Shown in pieces: positions 54,694-63,970 of a stretch of DNA of 64,000 nucleotides. A model generated the notes under the pieces. The model was not told where the DNA came from and searched no databases. It was given only the letters and a program-made list of their open reading frames with translations. The position numbers and the translations under genes are program-made. Position 1 is the stretch's first letter. The number at the start of each line of letters is the position of its first letter. The DNA lies in contig CALUPD010000037.1 in assembly GCA_944322605.1 (NCBI GenBank), forward strand, positions 1 through 64,000, read 5' to 3'. This DNA comes from an uncultured Bacteroidales bacterium (GTDB lineage: Bacteria; Bacteroidota; Bacteroidia; Bacteroidales; UBA932).

Positions 54694-55253
54694 AATATTA
54701 CTGTATTTTAATTTGTATATCCATATCATATTTCCAGCCATCAGGCATGTGTTCCGGACTATCCGGCCATGCACTGATACCGGCAATTCATTTGACGACC
54801 CAGCCAAAACCCCGATGCGCCTGAGCGCGGTATTCATGCGGTGCAGGATACCGGCAAATCTTTCGACACCCCCGCCAAAACCCGCTCGTATTCCGGACAT
54901 CCGAAGCCGGCACTATAGTTCGAATCCTTCGTCATCGTGGCGAGGCTCGTATTCCGGACGTCCGAAGCCGGCACCGTCACGGAATCCGAAAACCGTTTCA
55001 TCGCCGCAGGCCATGGGCCGACACGCAAACCGTCCGAAATTCCTGCAAGAGGCTATCAATTTTGCAAGGTTCGATGTCGGAGCTTCCGCCGCCGATCCAA
55101 AATCCCTGCTGTAGGAAGCAGACTTTGGAATCGTTCGGAAATGCAATCATACCCCCGCCGATCCAAAATTCCTGTCGCAGGAAGCAGTCTATCTGACCAA
55201 AGTCTATATCTTCGGAGAGACTTCAGCCGAAAACACAATCCGCAGGAAGCAGC
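54694..55253. repeat. Tandem units between pyrH and frr, copying the pyrH tail
   Basis: AGGAAGCAG followed by a copy of the pyrH 3' end occurs at 55113, 55179 and 55243 (spacings 66 and 64); the last one runs into the gene at 55254. Nearer frr, GCTCGTATTCCGGAC occurs at 54884 and 54945 (61). Confidence 0.7.
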
Positions 55254-55958
55254 CTACCTGACCAAAGTTCCTATCGGTTCGCCTTCAACGGCTTTCTTCA
55301 GATTCCCTTTCCCGTTCATATCGAACACGAAGATTGGAATCCCGTTCTCCTTGCACAGCGCGAAAGCCGTCAGGTCCATTACTTTAAGGTTCTTTTCAAG
55401 GGCCTCGTCAAGAGTCAGGACATCATATTTCACGGCATCGGGAAACTTCTCCGGATCCGCAGAATAGACTCCGTCCACCCTCGTCCCTTTCATAAGCAGG
55501 TCCGCCCCTATCTCGGCAGCCCTCAAAGCGGCAGCGGAATCTGTTGTAAAAAAGGGATTACCGGTGCCTCCCGCGATTATCGCGACCTTTCCGGACTCCA
55601 TGGCCTCGACAGCCTTGTCCCTGACATAATATCTTGCCATCGGCTCCATCGGCACGGACGTGAAAACTTCGCTGCATGTCCCGGCAGACTTCAGGGCCAT
55701 GGACAAGGCAATGCTGTTTATCACCGTAGCCAGCATCCCCATTTGGTCTCCCCTCACCCTGTCAAAGCCTTTTCCGACTCCGGACAAGCCTCTGAAAATA
55801 TTGCCGCCGCCTATCACTATGGCAACTTGCACTCCGGAAGCCGAAATTTCCGAAATATCCTCGGAATACTGCCTCAGAACGTTTTCATCTATGCCTTTTC
55901 CTCCCGGCCCGGCAAGGCTCTCTCCGCTTAATTTCAATAGTATTCTATTGTATTTCAT
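55254..55958 (-). CDS. pyrH: UMP kinase
   Basis: PyrH phosphorylates UMP with ATP in pyrimidine nucleotide synthesis and belongs to the amino-acid-kinase fold. The protein has 234 residues. Visible motifs are ILLKLSGESLAG, VIGGGNIFRG, the GDQMGMLATVINS nucleotide region and GTGNPFFTTDSAA. It ends EPIGTLVR. It has its own promoter and is divergent from frdC. The stop codon and last codons are copied twice downstream. Confidence 0.97.
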   Translation of the reverse strand: MKYNRILLKLSGESLAGPGGKGIDENVLRQYSEDISEISASGVQVAIVIGGGNIFRGLSGVGKGFDRVRGDQMGMLATVINSIALSMALKSAGTCSEVFTSVPMEPMARYYVRDKAVEAMESGKVAIIAGGTGNPFFTTDSAAALRAAEIGADLLMKGTRVDGVYSADPEKFPDAVKYDVLTLDEALEKNLKVMDLTAFALCKENGIPIFVFDMNGKGNLKKAVEGEPIGTLVR

Positions 55959-55982
55959 AATTTTTCAGCTTTTATGCGAAAA

Positions 55983-56013
55983 CAAAAGTAGCCAAATATT
56001 ATGATACTTACAA
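55983..56013 (-). promoter_or_regulatory. Promoter of pyrH
   Basis: On the minus strand TTG (56011-56013), a 20-nt spacer and TACTTTTG (55983-55990) match the consensus, about 25 nt before the pyrH start. Confidence 0.65.
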
Positions 56014-56022
56014 GCAAACAAC

Positions 56023-56030
56023 TATATTTG
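56023..56030 (+). promoter_or_regulatory. Promoter -7 box of frdC
   Basis: TATATTTG fits TAnnTTTG, 43 nt before the ATG. It lies back to back with the pyrH promoter. Confidence 0.5.
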
Positions 56031-56073
56031 CAAGACAAAAACAGGTTTATAAACAAAAATACAATTAATATCT

Positions 56074-56739
56074 ATGGCAAACATTTTCACGTCATCTATC
56101 GGTAAAAAACTGATAATGAGCATCAGCGGCTTATTTTTGATACTGTTCCTGACAGTCCATCTCGTAGCCAATTCCACATTTTTATTCAGCGAAGAAGCAT
56201 TCGAAACGGCATGCGAAATCATGGCTACCCCGTTCGTAACCGTAATGGTGCCTGTCCTTGCTTTCGGATTCGTAATCCACATCATCTACGCAACGATCCT
56301 TACGCTTTATAACCGCAAGGCAAGAGGAAATGAAAGATACGCGATTCCGCATAAAGGACATGCCGATTCATGGTCTGCTAAAAACATGTTTGTCTTAGGT
56401 ATCATCGTTCTCGGATGCCTTGTATTCCACCTTACGCATTTTTGGGACGACATGCAGCTTCAGGAATTCATGGGCAACGAGCCTGTAAACCCTAACCAGC
56501 TCATGTACGCGACATTCAGCAACCCTGTGATAGTACTTATATACATCATTTGGTTCTGCGCATTGTGGTTCCACCTCACTCACGGATTCTGGAGCGCATT
56601 CCAGACAATCGGCTGGAACAACAACATATGGCTCAAACGCTGGAAAGCAATCGGAGTGGTGTACGTATCGATATTGGTACTCGGATTCATCATCGTAGCA
56701 ATCGTAGCATATTTAAGGGCCAACGGGTATTGCGCTTAA
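56074..56739 (+). CDS. frdC: Fumarate reductase/succinate dehydrogenase cytochrome b subunit
   Basis: This is the membrane anchor subunit of a Bacteroidota-type quinol:fumarate reductase, with 221 residues and five membrane segments. Potential haem-ligand His residues are in FLTVHLVAN, FGFVIHIIYA, GCLVFHLTHFW and LWFHLTHGFW. The N-terminus IFTSSIGKKLIMSISGLFL is typical. In relatives frdA and frdB follow directly; here a strong terminator follows 32 nt after the stop and no flavoprotein or Fe-S subunit is in the window. The subunits must come from elsewhere if the enzyme is made. Confidence 0.93.
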   Translation: MANIFTSSIGKKLIMSISGLFLILFLTVHLVANSTFLFSEEAFETACEIMATPFVTVMVPVLAFGFVIHIIYATILTLYNRKARGNERYAIPHKGHADSWSAKNMFVLGIIVLGCLVFHLTHFWDDMQLQEFMGNEPVNPNQLMYATFSNPVIVLIYIIWFCALWFHLTHGFWSAFQTIGWNNNIWLKRWKAIGVVYVSILVLGFIIVAIVAYLRANGYCA

Positions 56740-56771
56740 ATATTCACTATAACTGATAAAACAAATCGCAA

Positions 56772-56808
56772 GAAAAAGGGGTCGGCTCGAAGGGCCGATC
56801 CCTTTTTC
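56772..56808 (+). terminator. Intrinsic terminator after frdC
   Basis: GAAAAAGGGGTCGGC (56772-56786) pairs with GCCGATCCCTTTTTC (56794-56808) with a single G-T wobble and a 7-nt loop, followed by T-rich sequence. Confidence 0.85.
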
Positions 56809-57963
56809 TCATATACCTATCTCATTAAGCCACAAGCAAATATGGAGCAAACAAACCGACAGGCACGTTCAAGATCTCATTATGTGACTGATTATGCCGA
56901 TTTGGCGAATCAGAAACAGATGTCTTTTGGCCATATCGCATTATGCGCTGAAAACCGCGCTTTATGCATAACATACCAGGACCTTGCGCATGCTTCGCAA
57001 AAGTCGATAAAATCATTGCCGCTTATTTCCCTGACCTCCATCTCGCGCATGCTTCGCAAAAGTCGATAAAATCACCGCCTGTTTTAGCGACGTCCAATCT
57101 TCTTGCGGATACTTCACGAAAGACAACATGCAGAATTTCGACAATATCGGAACTCGTGTTAATCCTGCCATGCACGTGCGTTCCCTGCGACTTTGGAACA
57201 ACCCCATTCCGGCAAAAACATAAATTGCCGCGCTTTCAGCGCGAAGCGGAATAAGGCAATGTCGCCAAAATAGTCAAAAAACCAGCATAATCGATTAATA
57301 AACAATTAGATGCAATAACTTTGACAAAAACCTTCTTATCAAAGTTATTTCTTATGTCAAAACCCGTTATGAAAGATGTCCGCGCTGCGGCTCTCTGAAA
57401 TTGATAAAATGGGGCATGCAGAGAGGTTGCCGACTATTTTTGGCAATTATACCGGAAACATAAAAGAGGATTCAAAAGGAGGAATTACAAGGCTATCGAA
57501 GATGAGAAAACCGCAGTGTACTGTCGTACATGAGGATTTTCGATTCAAGCGTAACGAAGAAAGTACCCTTTTGAGTCCTCTCGCAATCCTTAAGGCAGGG
57601 TACAACCTTAAAAGTCTTCGCATTCCGCGAGAAGCACAGCCTTGCAATCCTTAACGGCAGGGTGTATAATCTAAAAATCCGCGCTTTTCGCGAGTGTGCC
57701 ATGCACAGCAGCTATGACAGCTACCTTGAACGGCCGAAAAGTCCCCGCCTTTCGTAAGTGCCCCATCCACCGGGCGTAGCCCAACAGGCTGAAACTAAGA
57801 TACAGGGACGAAAAGTATCCCATCACCGGGCGTAGCCCCAAACCATAATCAGCCGTGAATCAGGATGCGGCGAGACATGTGTCCCATCCACCGGGCGCAC
57901 CAAACCTTTTCCAAGCCCAAATGACGGCTTACTGTGTGCGAATCCCATGTTTGGCACAACCGC
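56809..57963. repeat. Degenerate arrays and a transposase relic
   Basis: GCGCATGCTTCGC recurs at 56987 and 57046 (59 nt), GCAATCCTTA at 57583 and 57644 (61), and CCACCGGGCGTAGCCC-type blocks at about 57767, 57825 and 57888. Apart from the transposase relic at 57300-57530, no gene is recognised. Confidence 0.6.
57300..57530 (+). pseudogene. Frameshifted zinc-ribbon transposase relic
   Basis: One frame around 57367-57437 reads YERCPRCGSLKLIKWGMQRG, the zinc-ribbon start common to many transposases. After the next codons a different frame continues DYFWQLYRKHKRG and further basic residues. A TAACTTTG box (57316-57323) lies just upstream. A frameshift near 57435 and lack of any catalytic core make it a dead remnant. 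The IS family is not clear. Confidence 0.45.
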
Positions 57964-59715
57964 TCAGGCCTGCCCGGAGGACTTCTCGCCGAGCGTTATC
58001 GCCTTTTCGCGGTAAATGGTCGGAGTACAGCCTGTTTCTTTCTGAAAGGCCTTGTAGAAAGAACTCTTCGAATTATACCCGAGGCCCATATACAGGGCCT
58101 TCATGAACGGCTCCTTGCCGGGATCGGAAAGAATTTCCGTGGCATCCTTGATCCTCAACATATTGACATACGAAGTAAAGGACATTCCGGCATATTTGTT
58201 TATTACGGCAGACACATAAGTCCTGTTCGAAGACAAAGCTTCCGAAAGCTTGTCCAACGATATGTCATTATGCCTGTACATCTTCCCTTTGACGAACAAC
58301 TCTTCGATCCTGCCGAAAAGTTCCTCCTCCGCCTTTGCCCTCGTATCATTTTGCGCAGCGGCATCCTTGCGGCGGGATTCCCATTCCTTCATGTCCTGCT
58401 CCTGCTGGTATTTCAGGACAAGCTCCGTATATTTCCTGTTCTTGCGCCTCGAAGCATAATACAGCCATGCAAGCACGGCCACTACCACGCATGAAACGAA
58501 ACTTATCAAGGCTATGGCCCTTTTGGATTTCAGAACCGACAAATCCAAATCGCTCTCGTATTTTTCCTTTTCCTTATTCCAGAAAATCTCATTGAACTCC
58601 TTCTCGGCATCGAAGGTCATAACGCTGTCCATCATCCTGTTGTAGGCTTGATAATAATAAAGGCTGCTGTCGTATTCCTCCAAGGCCTTGTAGGCCATCG
58701 ACAAACGCTGGAGCAGGATTCTCCTTCCGTCCCTTGCAAGGGGAAGCCGCGCGGCGGAAAGATAATGGCGGCAGCTGCTTTGGTAATCGCCCTTGTCGAA
58801 ACTCAGGTCGCCGTAGCCTATGCGTATCCTCGATGCCGCGTACACGTCCCTTCCGCCTGTCATTTCCAGCCAGTACGAAGCCGAATCCAAAGAACCGGCG
58901 GCCCTTTCATAATCCTTGAGAGCCAAATAATCATACGCCTCTATAAGCATTATGTCCGGCATTTCCGACTCCAAATACGAATAATCGTCGGCGGCATGCT
59001 TTGCCATCGAAAGATAAACCAAGGACGAATCGTACTTCTGCATCGTATAATAGACCTGACCGGCAGCAAACGAGCTTATGCATTTCAGATAGCTGTCTTC
59101 CGTCGCCGAGGCCAGCCTGTGCCCGCGCAATGTATATCGGAGGCAATTGGCCGTATCGTTCCTGAACAGGTAAAGCGTGGCCATGTTATGCTGCATGAGG
59201 GCATAATTTATGGTATCCTTGCATGCCGCATATGATTCTGCCGCCTCCATCGTGAAAGCCATGACTTTAGGATAATCCATCTCATAGGTGAGATAGTAAT
59301 TGGCCTTGCAATTGAGCAACGCCCCCTTCGCCTTGTCCGACTTCAAGGGCATCCGGTCCGCAAGCCCTATGTAATAGGCGGCGGAATCCTTTACGCCTGA
59401 CTCTATGAAAACAGGAACCATATATGAAATGCTGTACGCGGCCAAATCGTAATCCTTTTCAGCCAATCCTTTCCTGTACGCGCGGAATGCATGCCAATAA
59501 AGGGAATCGCTCCTGTTATTGAGCTTGTAGAACCTGTACAAATCAGTGTACAAGTCCAAATTGTCGCCATCGCTTTCTATCAGCTTTTTTACGCTGTCGA
59601 TTTTCATGTCCACGGCATGATACCTGCCGGATGCCGGGTTGCCGGGACGACACGCCATGCATAATGCAAATATGAAAACCGCCGCTGCCGCGCCATATCG
59701 GAATCTGCAAATCAT
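57964..59715 (-). CDS. Membrane-anchored TPR regulator with AraC DNA-binding domain
   Basis: This protein has 583 residues. An N-terminal signal or lipoprotein-like start (AAVFIFALCMAC) is followed by a periplasmic region of TPR-like helical repeats (about 45-385) and a membrane helix (KSRAIALISFVSCVVVAVLAW, near 405, quoted in part). A cytoplasmic coiled segment and a C-terminal AraC-type DNA-binding domain follow (LSEALSSNRTYVSAVINKY, then GLGYNSKSSFYKAFQKETG). The layout places a sensor outside and a DNA-binding domain inside, as in other Bacteroidota one-piece regulators. It is divergent from two Fn3-like lipoproteins, which are plausible targets. The ligand is unknown. Confidence 0.82.
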   Translation of the reverse strand: MICRFRYGAAAAVFIFALCMACRPGNPASGRYHAVDMKIDSVKKLIESDGDNLDLYTDLYRFYKLNNRSDSLYWHAFRAYRKGLAEKDYDLAAYSISYMVPVFIESGVKDSAAYYIGLADRMPLKSDKAKGALLNCKANYYLTYEMDYPKVMAFTMEAAESYAACKDTINYALMQHNMATLYLFRNDTANCLRYTLRGHRLASATEDSYLKCISSFAAGQVYYTMQKYDSSLVYLSMAKHAADDYSYLESEMPDIMLIEAYDYLALKDYERAAGSLDSASYWLEMTGGRDVYAASRIRIGYGDLSFDKGDYQSSCRHYLSAARLPLARDGRRILLQRLSMAYKALEEYDSSLYYYQAYNRMMDSVMTFDAEKEFNEIFWNKEKEKYESDLDLSVLKSKRAIALISFVSCVVVAVLAWLYYASRRKNRKYTELVLKYQQEQDMKEWESRRKDAAAQNDTRAKAEEELFGRIEELFVKGKMYRHNDISLDKLSEALSSNRTYVSAVINKYAGMSFTSYVNMLRIKDATEILSDPGKEPFMKALYMGLGYNSKSSFYKAFQKETGCTPTIYREKAITLGEKSSGQA

Positions 59716-59734
59716 CTTAGGAAAAATTTAAGCG

Positions 59735-59742
59735 CAAAGGTA
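59735..59742 (-). promoter_or_regulatory. Promoter -7 box of the TPR-AraC gene
   Basis: TACCTTTG on the minus strand fits TAnnTTTG, about 20 nt before the start codon. The 236-nt divergent region also holds a CATTCTACAATTTT pair at 59784 and 59846 (62 nt apart). Confidence 0.5.
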
Positions 59743-59951
59743 ATAATAAATATAATAACGATTATCCGGGAAACCGAGGTACGCATTCTACAATTTTAAA
59801 GACACCGTACACAGGCCGCAGGCCGCCTGCCGCGTTTTTGGTTTTCATTCTACAATTTTTAAAATACGTACCCCCTCAGGCTTTACAGAAGGCCTTCCGC
59901 GTGTTAATTTTACGAAAAAATCAAACACAACAACACTAAAATCATAAAGGG

Positions 59952-62216
59952 ATGAAAAGGCTATTAACAAATTTGGCAGTCATAGTTTCCGTAGCGGGAA
60001 CACTGCTTGCGATTTCTTCCTGCAAAGAGGAAGACCCGGCCGCCCCGGCCACCGTATCAATACAGGTAACAGCGACAACACCTGCGAGCATCTCGTTCAC
60101 CCTGTCTCCTGAAAACGCAGTATCGGTATCGTATTCCGTTGCAAAGGCGGATGCCGCTGACTATGCATTCGAAAGCATGGAAACAAAAGGCGATTCCGAT
60201 ATAAGCATAGAAGAAACGGGGCTTGAAGAAAACACCAATTATATCATACGCGCATACGCGACAAACGCTGACGGCGTAAAATCCGAAGTCCAGCAAAAAG
60301 AAGCCGTAACATCGTCCGAAGCATCGGTATCCATCGATGTAATCGAACGCAAATCCACGGAAATCACCTTTAAAATCACGCCCGTCAATGCCGTTTCTTA
60401 TGCCTATGCTGTAGTAGAAAGCACTGAGGACGTTGAAAGCGTGGAACTGGCAAACAAGGTAGATGGAGGAGAGGCCCGGGAATTCACCGAAACAGGATTG
60501 AAAGAGAACACGGCCTATTCCATCATCGCGGCTGCCACCAACGCGGCAGGCGATGTCTCGGAAAGAGCCTACGAATCCGCAAGGACGGAAATCGAACCCA
60601 AGGTGACGATAGGGGAAATCACCCCCCAGTCCAATCAGGCCAACGTGGTTCTAAATTTTGAAAACGCAGCCAAATACGCATGGTCCTACGCAAAGAAAGG
60701 AGACCCGCAGCCTGAAAAAGACACTTTCAAGGAAGTCGCCCTTAGCGGCAATTCCGCTACACTTCTTGTCTCCGGGCTCGAACCTTCGACCCAGTACACG
60801 GTATACGCCTACGCGATAAACACAAAGGGCTATGCAGGCGAGATTGCGTCCAAAGACTTCGAGACCATCGAATATGTCCAGAAGCCTTTCGAAATCACAG
60901 TGAGCAATATCACAAGCACAAATGCCGACATAAGCGTGACGATGGACAAGGAAATCTACTCGAAATTCTATTTCGTGTTAGGTTCCAATACTACAATCAT
61001 GGACATAGACTCATGGGACTGGGAGAGCAAAATCCAGACCGGCTGGAGCTGGCCTATGTATTTCACCTATACAGACAACATGGAATGCAACCTCCGCACA
61101 TGGGGAGATTCCGATTACGGCCTGACACTCGAAGGCACTTATATGATTGGAGGAATCCCTGAAAAAATCGACGGCACCCTCGACAACGAAGCCGCAATAT
61201 GGACATCGGCGACATTGAAACCGGTCGTAATAGGGGAAAGTCCTTTGACCTGCACGATAAACGAAGTATCAACTGCAATGAGCACTCTGACCTATAATGT
61301 AACTGTTTCGGACGAAAATAATTTAGACTGCTTCTATGTATATAGTACCCAAGGAGATATTTCCCAAAACCAAACTGAATTGGACAATGCGATACTCAGC
61401 ACCATACAGCGTTGGCCGGCTTACAAGCCCGGAAAAGACTCCACGCTTACTTGGCTTAGCGCATCTACCACATATACACTCATCGCCGTGGCGAAAGACA
61501 ACGACGGCAAGTTAAGCGATGCATCCATACTAACCGTCACCACAAAATCATTGGATTTCGAAGGCGATGCAATCTGCTCGGCTGAAGTTTCGCAAGCAGA
61601 AAAGCATGATGTCACATTCGATGTCACATTAAACCCTGGAACTGTAAAAGTCCTCTATCATTCTGCAACCAAAACAGATTACGACAACGACCCTGATTCT
61701 TTCCTAAGGTCCTTGAAAGTGAATAACCGCAAGGAAATAACCTCGTCTGGAGATTTCAGCATCTCAGGACTGGACGCAGGAACTGAATATGTTTTCGGAT
61801 TCGTGCCTGTCGATGAAAAAGGCCTTCCGGGGAAGACAGTCATAATCGAACAGGCTACAGACGAATATGTTTTCGACGGAAACCCTGACGCTACGGTGGC
61901 ATTGGAAATAAACTGCGGACCTAACGAATACGGAGGATGGTCGGCCGTAATAAAGGCGACACCGTCAGAGCAGGTAAGCAAATATTTCTACCAGCTGAAA
62001 TACGAAAACTACAACACCAACCTTACCGACAATGTCTTCGCAGGAAGATGCATGACAGGACAATACACCGAATACACCGGACCTCAGACATTCGCGGGAT
62101 GGGGCGGAAACGGCGAAATGGTCGAAAAGAACGCTTCAATCCTCATACTTGCAATCGACCAGGAAGGCAAGCTCGCCCCTGTGGTTGAAACAAGGATAGA
62201 AGAGACTTGGAACTAA
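59952..62216 (+). CDS. Fn3-like multidomain lipoprotein
   Basis: This is a surface or periplasmic lipoprotein of 754 residues with signal peptide and lipobox (LAISSC, Cys at about 24). At least three consecutive Fn3-like modules of ~85-90 residues are visible in the first 310 residues, each with the pattern SFTLSPENAVSVSYSV, then TGLEENTNYIIRAYATNADG. The later part has further modules with the same ending (STQYTVYAYAINTKGYAG, DAGTEYVFGFVPVDEKG). There is no enzymatic motif. These repeats are typical of binding or scaffold proteins at the Bacteroidota surface. The nearby TPR-AraC regulator may control it. Confidence 0.8.
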   Translation: MKRLLTNLAVIVSVAGTLLAISSCKEEDPAAPATVSIQVTATTPASISFTLSPENAVSVSYSVAKADAADYAFESMETKGDSDISIEETGLEENTNYIIRAYATNADGVKSEVQQKEAVTSSEASVSIDVIERKSTEITFKITPVNAVSYAYAVVESTEDVESVELANKVDGGEAREFTETGLKENTAYSIIAAATNAAGDVSERAYESARTEIEPKVTIGEITPQSNQANVVLNFENAAKYAWSYAKKGDPQPEKDTFKEVALSGNSATLLVSGLEPSTQYTVYAYAINTKGYAGEIASKDFETIEYVQKPFEITVSNITSTNADISVTMDKEIYSKFYFVLGSNTTIMDIDSWDWESKIQTGWSWPMYFTYTDNMECNLRTWGDSDYGLTLEGTYMIGGIPEKIDGTLDNEAAIWTSATLKPVVIGESPLTCTINEVSTAMSTLTYNVTVSDENNLDCFYVYSTQGDISQNQTELDNAILSTIQRWPAYKPGKDSTLTWLSASTTYTLIAVAKDNDGKLSDASILTVTTKSLDFEGDAICSAEVSQAEKHDVTFDVTLNPGTVKVLYHSATKTDYDNDPDSFLRSLKVNNRKEITSSGDFSISGLDAGTEYVFGFVPVDEKGLPGKTVIIEQATDEYVFDGNPDATVALEINCGPNEYGGWSAVIKATPSEQVSKYFYQLKYENYNTNLTDNVFAGRCMTGQYTEYTGPQTFAGWGGNGEMVEKNASILILAIDQEGKLAPVVETRIEETWN

Positions 62217-62551
62217 GCCGATCCTTGCCGCTTTGCCGATGACGGCAACCGGAAAAGCAAACTCCGGACGGCATCCGGACAAGGCGGCACGGGCTTGGCC
62301 CCGGCTCTTATCTTACGGCCGACACGCCGCTCAGGCGGAAAACATAAAGCCGGATAAACGCCGCTCTATAATACTCCCGAATGAGGAGACATCAAAAACA
62401 TCTGGCTCATGGAGGGAATTATGACTTATAAAAGCAAAGCGCAGATGCATGGATTCGGGCTTACAGCAAAAACGCAAAAGACCCCAAAAAGCGGAGGGTG
62501 CATCAAGCGCGAAACAAGCGAACAGATAATCAAATAAATAACTAAAACATT
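62217..62551. other. Intergenic region without recognised feature
   Basis: This 335-nt gap between the two lipoprotein genes has no gene, clear hairpin or repeat that I can support. Confidence 0.5.
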
Positions 62552-63970
62552 ATGAATATGAAAAGAACCCTATTAATCATGATGTCGGCAGCTGCCGTAG
62601 CGACAGCCTGCTCCGAAGAACCCATAAACCCGGGCATAACGGCCGGCATCAAAATTGAGACCATCGGCGTTCCTGACACATGCAGCATCAAGGTGCTTTT
62701 CACGCCGGATGAAAAGACAGCGTATTTCGACTATGCGATAGGAACGGACAACGACTATATCGCTTTCGACCAAGGGACTTTGGAAACCATCCAAAGGCAG
62801 GACGGGAACGAACCTTTGGAAGCGGAATTCCCGAACCTGACACCGAACACGGTATACTCCATATTCGCCAAATCCTACACTGACAAGGGGCAGTCGGCAG
62901 GAATCTTCGTGCACAAGGCCTCCACCTTGGACAACCAGTTCAAGGTCGAACTCCAATACCTCTCAGACGTTTCTGCCGGATACAGGATGACGATACCGCA
63001 GGAATACGTTTCATGCAGGTACTATCTCGGCTCCGCTTCCGAAAAAGAGGCATTCATTGCAGACCAGGTCGAATCGTCGGAAGTATCCGAAATTCCAGGA
63101 GCATACACATGCGTTAATTTCTACGACCTCGACCCTTCGACGGAATATGTGTTCTATGCCATAGGGAAGGACCGTTCAGGCATAGAAACCGAGCTTTTCG
63201 AAATCCCTGCAACAACTTATGCTTCCGATGCATGCCCTAACGCGGAATTCGATTTCGACATAGACATTTACCAAGGCACATATACCATAACCCCTAACGC
63301 CATGTGCGGAAAAATCATCGCAAGCATCACCGAACGCGGCACTGTCTCATATGTGCTTGAAGAAGGATTCTACAACGACATTCCTCTTCTTTTGGAAAGC
63401 TGGAACTCCATAAAATTCAACAATACCAACGAAGCGACAGGAGGAAACCCTCTGACACTCGCCATGACAACGCCTCAAATGGAAAACGGGACCAATCTGG
63501 AACTCTATGTAGCCATCTATGATGCAAACGGGAACATTTCAGGGACAAGGCACTTCAATCTCGCGACACCTGAATCAGACCCTGGACTCGCCGCTCCATC
63601 TCCTGTTGAAATCGAAGTGACCAACATAAGCAATGCCGGCGCAGTCTACCAGTTCACCGCCGACCAGTCCGTGCTTGGATTTTTCTACGAAACCGTCGAA
63701 GCCGACTGGTACGACGAGCTGAAAGAGACAGACCCGGAATTATCGGAATACTATCTTGCCGAAACATTCTTTGCCAACTACAAGACAATGCTATCAGCAG
63801 GGATGCAGGGACTTTTCCACTATGGCAACGGCTCTTTCACATGGGCCGAAACATCCGGACAGCCTGAATTCAGGTACTACGCAGCGGCAGTTCCAATCAA
63901 CATGAACGGCCCGCGCGAAGGAGGCTGGGGAAACACCACTTTGGTATCTTACACCACCCTCGCTGAATAA
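62552..63970 (+). CDS. Fn3-like lipoprotein
   Basis: This lipoprotein has 472 residues with signal peptide and lipobox (AAAVATAC, then SEEPINPG). Fn3-like modules resemble those of the preceding gene: FPNLTPNTVYSIFAKSYTDK, YDLDPSTEYVFYAIGKDRS and a C-terminal module with SNAGAVYQFTADQSVLGFFY. It is 335 nt downstream of the larger lipoprotein and in the same direction; they may form one surface complex. No known ligand can be proposed. The start could also be the second Met codon at 62558. Confidence 0.78.
   Translation: MNMKRTLLIMMSAAAVATACSEEPINPGITAGIKIETIGVPDTCSIKVLFTPDEKTAYFDYAIGTDNDYIAFDQGTLETIQRQDGNEPLEAEFPNLTPNTVYSIFAKSYTDKGQSAGIFVHKASTLDNQFKVELQYLSDVSAGYRMTIPQEYVSCRYYLGSASEKEAFIADQVESSEVSEIPGAYTCVNFYDLDPSTEYVFYAIGKDRSGIETELFEIPATTYASDACPNAEFDFDIDIYQGTYTITPNAMCGKIIASITERGTVSYVLEEGFYNDIPLLLESWNSIKFNNTNEATGGNPLTLAMTTPQMENGTNLELYVAIYDANGNISGTRHFNLATPESDPGLAAPSPVEIEVTNISNAGAVYQFTADQSVLGFFYETVEADWYDELKETDPELSEYYLAETFFANYKTMLSAGMQGLFHYGNGSFTWAETSGQPEFRYYAAAVPINMNGPREGGWGNTTLVSYTTLAE

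Noticed and set aside
57376..57654. Small open frame beginning SALRLSEIDKMGHAE
   Set aside because: It overlaps the transposase relic in another frame and continues into a 61-nt repeat; no family was recognised.
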